Shown: piece after piece, positions 55,781 through 64,000 of the stretch
How positions within the stretch are numbered: the first letter of the stretch is position 1
Layout: every line of letters begins with the position of its first letter
Assembly: GCF_010389155.1 (NCBI RefSeq)
Contig: NC_057768.1
Location: forward strand, 5,702,501-5,766,500
Reading direction: 5' to 3'
Source: Erigeron canadensis
Taxonomy: Eukaryota; Streptophyta; Magnoliopsida; Asterales; Asteraceae
Length of the DNA stretch: 64,000 nt
Position numbers and translations under genes: made by a program
Notes under the pieces: model-generated
The model's input: the letters and a program-made list of their open reading frames with translations, nothing else
The model's database searches: none
Told to the model about the DNA's origin: nothing

Positions 55781-58700
55781 TGATGAGCGTCCATTTTGTG
55801 ATAAAAACCCCTAAAGAAAGGCTTCATTTCTATTCTTAAATGAGTTAATATTCCGGAACTATCGATACTTAATGAATGATATGTTTGTGCAGGTTCCCGG
55901 AAGATGCGAGAGAGGGTAAATGACATCAACTGACTCAAGAAGGAAGCCTATGAAGTTACAAGACACGAGGAAGTGGTTTGGGAGCCAAACGAAGACTCAA
56001 GTGCAAGACAGCAGCCACCAGTGCCGCTGGACACATACCCAGCGCCGCTGGTGCTCACCAGTGAACGCTCTCCAGACCACAAGCGCCGCTCGAAGCTTCA
56101 CCAACGACCGCTCGAAGTATCACCAGCGCCGCTAGCCCATTAGCCAGAGCCGCTGGCAGGCCCACCAACGCCGCTGGTCGGCCCAGATCAGTAAACGACT
56201 TAAACACCTATTTAAGTCGAACTAACCTTCAAAACCCTTAGAGAGAGCCGATTCAGCAGCCCTAGCTGCCCAGGAATAACCCTAGATCGAAATTGCAGAT
56301 TCCAAGAAGGTTTTGGAGCATCTAAACACCTTCCGATCTTCACTCTTGGTCTAGATCTTTCATCTTTATTTACTCTTTGTCTTTGAACAATGTCTTTTAT
56401 ATTCTCAGACTTTGTTATTCCTTTAATAATGCTAGGCTAGTAGGCTGAATACTTGTTTGGATCAATGTGATCATGTAGACGCTTATTGTTTTACTGTGTT
56501 TGTTTAGATTCTGTTGGAGTGTGCTTTACTGTTTATCGTAGATCCATGTTTTGTAATACCCCAACTAAGGCAGAACAATGAGATGTACAGAAAGTCGAGT
56601 ATTCAAAACAAAGGATTATAAATAACATTCACCATAGTTTTATTTGATAAAAGAATTTACAAATGTACAAGCATGTGAACCAATTTCCAAGTACAAATGC
56701 GTCCACCGTACTTGAATATTAAGTTTACGAAACAAATAATAAGCACATGGGGTAATATACTACAATGATCAAGGCGGATTCCATTGCCTATCACAAGGTT
56801 TGATCTTTGACTCCAAAGGGCAATGCAAATAATCATGAAACATATAAATCCTCAATGCTTAAGCTTATTTCCTGAAAAGCATGAAGAAAAAGTGTCAACT
56901 ACGAAAACGTAGTTGGTGAGTGCATAGGTTTTTATATAAATCTTGGTACATCACCGTTTAAATACTTAGAAAATTTGATTACTATTACATTTCGAAATAT
57001 CCAAACCATATGATCGACAAAATTTTCATATCATGTTATCAAGTTTCTAAATACCATAATGTCATATCAAGACTTGGAGAATCTATAGTAAAATTTCAGG
57101 TTCTCATTTGTCAAATCATCACGAGAGAAAAAGTATATAAATCGATTAATCGTATATCATACCAAAACCATTCGGTTACCAAAATCATTTCAATATCACC
57201 AATTTCAACGTCTTTCCGGATATTATATGAGGGACGATACCCAATCCGTATGTTCAAACAATTTCCAATTATCAACAATATTAATATCAATTTCACTTAG
57301 CCACAAGGCATAATTTACATAATTTTGATGAGTAAATGCTTGAGCCACTACTACTACCATTTTTTCAAAGTCCAATAATGAATAAATAAATCTTGCACAA
57401 GCTGTCAATCAAGTGTCGTAGTAATAGTAATATAGAAGGGGTCGTGCCATGGAGACGACCTAAGTAAGGTAGCTAGAACACCTGTGGTCGGACTGGAAGT
57501 GGAGGTTGTCACAAAGGCAACCAACCTTCCACCGTTACACAATTGGGTGGGTGGACGAAACCTAGTTGCGCAACTAACTAACTACAGGCCTCCATAATCG
57601 GAGTAAATAGTAGTGAACCGAAGAAAGCGGTTTGACAAAACTCAAGCTCATCATATAAATCATTTATCATAATGAACATACGAAACAATTTCATTTCATA
57701 ATCATAGTATCAAGAATCATTTCATATATATGTAATAATAAAAGCAATTTAGCTTATATATCCTGCTTTTCACCCCGATAGTTAAAACACATAAAATAGT
57801 TTGAAAGGGGGCTATGACTCACCTTGATATGCCGCATATTATATTCGTTTATCCCAAAATGGGTACTTCCCATCAATCGCTCCATCACACATCCGTCACG
57901 TTTCTCAATCACAATTGAAAGTCAAGACTATCCCTACGATAGGACTAATACACGTAAGTTCCTATCTTAAGCCATCACTTAGAAATGCCACTTTCATTAT
58001 GTTGCTATCAATTGTGGAATCCAAGTATATTGGTAACACTCGCATCGTTTTGGTTGTAGAGATTGATGGTGTAAAAGGTTACTTTAATGACATGCGTAGT
58101 TATAAGTTGTTAGATTTTTGGTAACTTGGCTTCATTTGTGGTTTCACTTGGCATCTTAGGTCATCATGTAGAAATATCTTATTAAGTTATGTTATCCTTA
58201 TTCATCATTTGTTGTGTAACCGATTTTAGCGTGAATTAACATTTGTGATATTAATATATAGCTTAGTTAACATAATTACTTATGTCAATCTCACTTAATT
58301 ATCTTTGTTTTATTTTGATTACACTTATCTCATGAAATTCGTTTAAGTGTTATGGGCCATTACCAATTGGGCCTTAAGTGTCATGGGCTTTTAAATGTTT
58401 TGGGCTTACATTAGTCATTGGGCTTTACCTTATTTGGGTTAGGTGCATAATGGGTCATAGTGGTTATTGGGCTACAAGGCTTATTGGGTCAAGTGGGCCT
58501 ACTAATTTGTGTTCCTTATGGGTTCATTATTTGGGCCGGGTTAGCCCATTATGGTTCTTAGTTCATTACATAGCCCATTATGCCATTTATAAGATTACTT
58601 ACAAATTTTCTGTTTTATACTTTATTTTTAAGAAATGTTAGCTACTATTTTGGGGTCAAGACGAATTATTTGGATCTTCATGATTTTTACACAATGACTT

Positions 58701-61700
58701 ATATGTATCTAGTATTTTTGTGAATTTTTGGTGAATTTTTAGATGATGTTTGGTGTCCGTAAAAATTATCCAAACACAAACTGTCCCGAATGGGCACTGC
58801 TTGCGACATCAGAAGTTTTATAAAAGTTCTTGATGTTCTGATTGTTAGAAAAATCCCATGATTTTATTTTAAGTTCACAACACATTGAAATTACTTTCCA
58901 CCAAGTATGAATTCCTGGAACTTTATGGATTAGGAGATAAAAATTGTTAAAGTTTATAAAATATTCATACAAAATTACAGTTTTGACCAGTTTTAGTAGA
59001 AAAATCATATCTTTCGTTTGGCTCAGTAGTTTTGAGTAATTCCAGTTGGAGGTTAATATTAACTCATTTGTCTACAACTTTTATTTTGAAAGTCTTTCTT
59101 GAAAATTCCCTCACATGCCCCGTTTTCCCGTTCAAAGACAGAAGATGGATTCTGTCAGCTTACTTTGTTTGTCCAATGCATGCCTTTACTTTATGGCTTC
59201 ACCCAATACTTATTTTGGCAAACCCAATACATTTTGTTCATCCTAATTCAGCTCTTCATCTTTCATTAGTGTTTTCTCCAGATTTTATTTCATATTTTAT
59301 AGACAAATCATGTGATGAAGATGATGAATTTATATTTGTGTTCTTGTGATTTCAGTTAGTGACTTTTATGCATTGTTTGGTCTTGAATTCTTATAAAATC
59401 CTTATTTCTTGTACTAACTTCATTAATCCCAGATTATTAACATGTATTTTAACATCAAAATATATATGAAATCATCGATTAAAGACCCATCTCAAAATCT
59501 CAAATCAAAACAACTTAAACTAGTGCAAATCCAAGCATGCATGTAATCATCTCATCATTTTAACAACAAATCTTTATCCAACTTCAATTCAACAACTTAA
59601 GAAACATATTTTTATGAAAAACTCCAGAAATATATTCATCAAGACATATAAAAATATGACCATATTTCAAAGGAAAAATCACTTTAAAAGTTATTTAATC
59701 TATAACAACACTTTTGGGTCTTAAACTTGTTGAATCCTTGAATCTTTTCTCTAGATCTTGACATGCAATAGCATGAAAGAAAAGATTCTATCAACTTGCC
59801 CTCATCAAGTGTATATTCAAAAGAAAACTTGAAGATTCATAAAGAAAACATGAGTTTTTGATAAAACCTTTAAGCATAAACATAAGCAAGATTTAATCTA
59901 GTGAAAGGAGGGAAGATTATACCCTTGAAGAATCACTTTTTGAAGATGGTTATAGGCAGATTTTCGTGACCCAAGAAGCTCCAAATAACCCTTGTTTCAA
60001 CCTTAAACCAACCCTTAATATGTAGCTTAATCAAACCCTTACTTAATCTAATCAAACCCTTATTATTTATATAAATTAAGATTGATTTTTGCTTGCCTTT
60101 TCTTGTCTATTTGCAGCCGAAAATAAGAAGGAAAAGAGAAGAGAAGAAGAGTTTTTGAGAGAGAGAATAGGTTGAGAGAAAATGAATTGATTAGTGAGTG
60201 TGTGTAGTGTGTGTTTGTGGTGAGTTCCAAGAGTGTTTTAGGTGTAAAAATGAATTTGAAATGTATGTGTGTATGGGGTAAAGGGGCCGGCCATCAAGGG
60301 GGGTTTGAAGGGGTTTTCTAAATTTTTTTTTTTTTTTGTATAAAAATAGTGTATATATTGTAGTGTAAGTATAGGTTAAGTGGGTATTTATTTTGTAAGT
60401 GTTATGTTAGTTAAATGTAGGTAATTAGTTGTTTTGGTTAAAAATATATAAGTGTATGTATATGTCATGTATATATGTATGTATGGATATATTCTTGTGT
60501 TTTTAGTTGGTTACATAAGCTATTAGTTGTAAAATTGTATTTATTTTTAAGCATATAATACTTACTCATTTTTTAAGCACTTTATGTACATATAACTTAC
60601 AAATATTTTCGAGATGGAAATTTTTATTTTCATGGCCATATTTACTTAAATTTGGTTTGGTGTTTAAATTTGTTGGACAATTTATAGGAATTTTGATTGT
60701 TATCTCAACTTGTGAGTCTTACATTATTGTTTATATAACTTAATTGATTAACAATAAAAATTTTGTTCAAAGGTATTTTATGAAGTTCATTTAAAACTAG
60801 TTTATTGCTTGAGATTATCTCGAATGATTTTAGTTATTGTTTATAGCATTTCTAAGGCATTTCACCGTACTAGAGGGCAATTGTCAATATGCCTAAATGT
60901 CTAGAAGGTCAATTTCCCTAACGAACCTCTAGGGATAGATACCTAGATAAATATAAGTACGTTGTCTTAGTCGGAAAAATGAGGGTTGTTACATGTTTAT
61001 TAGTAATTCATGTTGATATTGGTTTTATATCTGAACATATTAGTTTAATTGTGATGATTGTCTATGATCATGTACTAGGCCTAATATGCTAGGACAGAAA
61101 ACAACTAGTCGATCTATAACTAGAAGTAAAAAGTGATTCACTTGTAACCGAGTGATCCAGAACCATAGTAACTAGGGTGAATTGAACATGAAGCTTAACA
61201 ATACCAGACGCGATCCTTTGACTTGGAAACGAGCACTGTGGTCACCGGAGGGAATTATATCTGGTCATGGCTTAAGAGCCGGGTAATTAAAAGATGAATT
61301 AGTAACACAAACTTCATAATACTTAAAACAATGAATCTAGCGAGAATTTGTTTTAAAGGGTAGTGTGAGTCTAGCGACAACACTACTACTTAGGTAAAGT
61401 GAATCTAACGAGAATCTGAACCGTGATTAAGTTTCCAACAGGCTAACAAACCAGTAGGATAGTATTTGGTCGTACCATGAGATCGGAGATGCCAAACAAG
61501 TATTTTAATTTAATTATTGATATTCGTCCTTTCACAACTATTTTCAGAGTAGCCTTTTGCTGCAAAGCATTTGGTTATACTTTCTTATTTAATTGCTAAA
61601 AATTAGTTTATTAGGAGTTAGTGACAAACCCCCAAACAAACTAGAATTACACGTACTACTAGATTAGGTAACGCAACGCGTCCCTACGAAGGATCCTGTA

Positions 61701-61827
61701 ATTTACCACTAGGCTATACTCAACTGACCGGGTTCGCTGCTCGTTAAAGTGTGTGTTAGTTTAGATAGTTACTTGTACAACATAAATTTTAAAGACTAGG
61801 AAATAAATAAAAAACATACACCCATCA
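55781..61827 (+). mobile_element. Athila-like 3' LTR (1.6 kb, split at 56551/60994)
   Basis: It starts TGATGAGCGTCC straight after the PPT and ends ACACCCATCA. The first part (55781-56551) contains six or more GCGCCGCTGG-type motifs (56015-56180). The second part (60994-61827) includes repeated AATCTAGCGAGAAT-like phrases. The TGTTT at 56547-56551 is repeated at 60994-60998 around the nested insertion. The LTR abuts Tat-like gag at 61828; GGGTC (61828-61832) would be the target repeat, partner not visible. Confidence 0.75.
56552..60993 (-). mobile_element. 4.4-kb LTR-only insertion (probable chromoviral solo LTR)
   Basis: Bounded by TGTAATACCCC and GGTTGTTACA with perfect TSD TGTTT (56547-56551, 60994-60998). 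Read on the minus strand it starts TGTAACAACCCTCATTTTTCC, the typical start of Tekay/Del-type chromovirus LTRs. No gag, pol, PBS or internal LTR copy is visible in 4,442 bp, and it has no significant ORF (longest about 100 codons, not recognised). The simplest reading is a very long solo LTR left by recombination. A nested element inside it cannot be excluded. It includes an A/T homopolymer run near 60322-60338. Confidence 0.65.
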
Positions 61828-63330
61828 GGGTCATGTGTGCAGATTGCGAAAAAGTTGCGCCTCCACGTGCCGCCTGTAAGGTTGTTAGATGCCCACGACC
61901 TCCCCTGGTACGATGGTACCTCCGAAGTTAACAGCTTCCTCCAAAAAATTGACGATGCGGCCTAACAGGAGGGATGGGGTGATGCGGAAGTAGGTCATGT
62001 AATACTCTACCTCCTACACGAAAAGGTCAGGGATTGGCTGATAAGTCAACCAGAGGAAAGTATACACGACGCTGAGAGCCTCAAAACGAAGCTGTTGGAC
62101 GAGTTTGGATCCCACCTCCGGGCACATGAAATAAAACAAGATGAGGGTGAGGAGATAGAAGATTTTCTGCAGCGGTACGGAGATAGGACCCGAAACCTAG
62201 TGCATCTATCAGAGCAAGGGAAGGTATCTGGGGCCATACATGGGCTCCGATCGAAAGGACTGATACGACACCTATGCCTCAGCAAACCAGCCAGTTATTC
62301 AGACCTAGTAAGTAAATGTCTTGACTGGAAAAGTGCAGGAGATATAGCAAAAAAGGCCATGGCTAAATGGCGGACCTCTACAAAGAAAGATACAAAGAGG
62401 ACAGAAGCTGCTGATGAGGCACAAGTAGAAGAATCATCTCCTATTTACAGAATTAATGGCTATAAAAGAACAATAGCCAACCTTCACAAAACTCCTTCGG
62501 AGATCCTATCTACGGAGGAGATAGCAAAGACATTCGTAAAGCCAATATCACTGTCAGGGAAAGGAACAAGAAGTCTTGACAAGTTCTGGTGCTTCCATAA
62601 CGGATATGGTCATAGCACAGATTATGGCAGAGAATTATTAAGACAGATAGACGACGCTGTAAGAGAAAACAAGTTGTCACATCTAGTCAAAAGAACTAGG
62701 CCGAGCTTTGATGAACCGGAGCCAAAAGAGCACCGGAGAAGGATACTATCCAGTACATTGATCAAAGAAGGCCCAAAACACTATCACTTTGGCGATCTGG
62801 ACGGACAAGGCTCGGTAGACCCCGTACTAATAAGGGTCAATATAGGCAGTGTATGCCTCAAAAATACGCAAGTGGATACAGGAAGTGGACGTGACATAAT
62901 CTACGAAAGAAGCTTCCTCCGACTGCAAAAAGGACTGCGAGAAACTATACTACCACTAAAGGACAAAGTGGTAGGATTCACCAGTGAGCGAGTTCGCCCA
63001 TTGGGACAAAAATGGTTGGATGTTACCATCGGAGGATTCCCATGGCGCAGGACCGCGAAAATCCTGGTAGTCGTGATAAGAGCGAATTCACCCTATGACA
63101 TGCTACTTGGCAGGGAAGGGTTGAGGAAGTTTGAGATTATAGCGTCCACCATACACGGCTGTGTACAATACAAATCTCACAGAGGGATGCAGATGATAAT
63201 TTCCCCACTGGCCAAAAACATAAAAGGGAATACCTCCGTACCCCTGCATAAATGCAACCGAAGAAAAATCCAGCAAGGCCCCAGGGGACGAATGGGGCCC
63301 GCCATAGAAGAAGGATCCTTCGAGGCATAA
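61828..63330 (+). pseudogene. Gag-protease of a second Tat-like Ty3/gypsy element
   Basis: The reading starts at the Athila LTR edge. Gag: VRLLDAHDLPWYDGTSEVNSF (start about 61837), TAA at about 61963, then from about 61966 VILYLLHEKVRDWLISQP, LLDEFGSHLRAHEIKQDEGE, IEDFLQRYGDRTRNL, GLRSKGLIRHL. A degenerate zinc-finger-like FWCFHNGYGHSTDYGRE follows at about 62586, then protease TQVDTGSGRDIIYERSFL (DTG triad, about 62874) and SPYDMLLGREGLRKFEIIASTIHG. Stop at 63328. Apart from the early stop the frame is open for about 450 codons. No RT follows within 670 bp, so it may be a gag-protease-only (non-autonomous) Tat derivative. Confidence 0.8.
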
Positions 63331-63812
63331 AGCTATAGAAGCTCTGAAGAATCGGAGAGCAAAGACGACGTCAAGCAAAACACTTCGGATGGCATTAAGA
63401 CTGGGTGGAGCACGATCTCCTCCCGGGGTAAGCCAAATTAAGCGAAGCAAACATGACAGCACAAAAGTAGCAGCTAGGAAAAATACAAATCTGTTTTTGT
63501 AAAAATCTTTCTGTCGTGTACTTACAAGCTCCCGAATAAATAAAAACGATCATAATATTAATTATAAATGCGCATAAAATTTTAATCTTTGAATCATTAA
63601 GGGGACGCCCATAAGACTTTTCAAAACAACCATGAGGTAATAACCCATGGGACTAATGCATAAGTTACTCATTCCTTATGATTGAAGTACATAAGCGTTA
63701 GTATGTGAGACATTCCCTTAAAAAAGGAATGCGAATATGAGGAAAACTATTCTCATATTAAACAGAGCAATACGGAGAAGAAGAACAATAAAGGTTATTC
63801 AAATATTGTAGT
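63331..63812 (+). other. Spacer after Tat-like gag-protease, no RT
   Basis: Where RT and RNase H would begin, there is AT-rich non-coding sequence (63480-63790) resembling in style the pol-to-aORF spacer of the first Tat element (30056-31183). No conserved RT motif appears in any frame. Confidence 0.5.
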
Positions 63813-63995
63813 TTACATTCCTCGAGGCCTAATGCTATACAAATCAAAAATAGAAGCATCGGGATTCGAAGCTATCTGCTGGATATAAGGATAAGTCATG
63901 TTCCTCAGCGCCTCTTCGGCATTGATGATCCTTGCCTCTCTGTCAGCAAACCTCTCCCTATTCCCCTGAAGCGTGATTATCCCGTCACACTCCAA
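63813..63995 (-). CDS. C-terminal end of an antisense ORF in the second Tat-like element (partial)
   Basis: The minus-strand frame enters from beyond the window edge and ends ...NPDASIFDLYSIRPRGM-stop at 63813. It is rich in Glu/Arg/Ala and likely helical (REARIINAEEALRNM). Its position (antisense, after the sense ORF and spacer) matches the aORF of the first Tat element at 31184-31602, though the sequences do not obviously match. The start shown may be internal. Confidence 0.4.
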   Translation of the reverse strand: MECDGIITLQGNRERFADREARIINAEEALRNMTYPYIQQIASNPDASIFDLYSIRPRGM

Positions 63996-64000
63996 ACGAA

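Larger units (their letters stand above)
51520..61827 (+). mobile_element. Non-autonomous Athila-like Ty3/gypsy element, 5' end lost, 3' LTR interrupted
   Basis: It comprises an internal ORF region (51520-53690) without RT or integrase, a long non-coding 3' region with the stem CTTGGGAGGCAACCCAAG (53734-53751) often seen after Athila polyproteins, PPT (ACGTGTGGGGGCATA, 55766-55780) and an LTR (55781-61827) of 1,600 bp once the 4.4-kb insertion is removed. LTR ends TGATG...CATCA. 5' LTR and PBS are absent. The palindrome CCAGCG-C-CGCTGG and variants recur in the internal region and LTR. The lack of pol domains marks a parasite of autonomous Athila elements. Confidence 0.75.

Noticed and set aside
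57010..59349. Several 60-105-codon frames inside the 56552-60993 insertion (for example 59032-59349).
   Set aside because: Single short frames without homology, in AT-rich LTR-like DNA. Expected by chance.

Overview
The window looks like repeat-dense nuclear DNA of a eudicot, probably an Asteraceae (composite) species. It is AT-rich, has intron-bearing plant genes with GT/AG splice sites, and is dominated by LTR retrotransposons of both plant superfamilies. The family-level guess rests on a protein kinase followed by Phloem Protein 2-like exons and on the retroelement types. It is inference; there is no species marker.

Left end (1-11 kb), the only host-gene region: a minus-strand multi-exon gene runs from a complete RD kinase exon (5099-4146) through KLP/LLRKG and PP2-like exons to about 1470. 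A LINE ORF2 tail (950-1320) lies beyond it. Then come AT-rich non-coding repeats (5311-6540 and 9870-11045) and a non-autonomous Helitron (7442-9332) that contains a 570-bp LTR-bounded insertion with a perfect 5-bp duplication.

Middle (11-51.5 kb), a nest of retroelements. A minus-strand copia relative (A') is visible as two separated pieces: the 3' LTR with the C-terminal half of an extra ORF (11136-13766), and the N-terminal half (42165-43405). Between them lie a minus-strand chromoviral Ty3/gypsy remnant (13767-15975), a plus-strand Tat-like Ty3/gypsy (15977-16547 continuing at 30056-34140) split by a complete 13.5-kb copia element A (16548-30055, 671-bp LTRs, TSD ATTTA), and a minus-strand copia B (34141-42164). 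A plus-strand copia C (43875-51520) follows, cut at its 3' end.

Right end (51.5-64 kb): a non-autonomous Athila-like element (51520-61827) whose 1.6-kb LTR is interrupted by a 4.4-kb LTR-only insertion (56552-60993). It abuts gag-protease of another Tat-like element.

Most notable: copia elements A, A' and B each carry an additional sense ORF after pol (eORF). Each eORF has what looks like its own promoter: a TACTCGAGTA-like palindrome 320-360 bp, and a TATA box 140-157 bp, upstream of a matching ATG. Other unusual structures are a retropepsin-like domain followed by two gag-like modules in the Athila derivative, an array of about ten GACGATCTT hairpins in the leader of copia C (also found in the LTR of the unrelated chromovirus), five TQT-type motifs at 11-12-residue spacing in the Gag region of copia C, and an antisense, TATA-driven, intron-containing ORF in the Tat element. 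Most retroelement ORFs are broken by stops and frameshifts.
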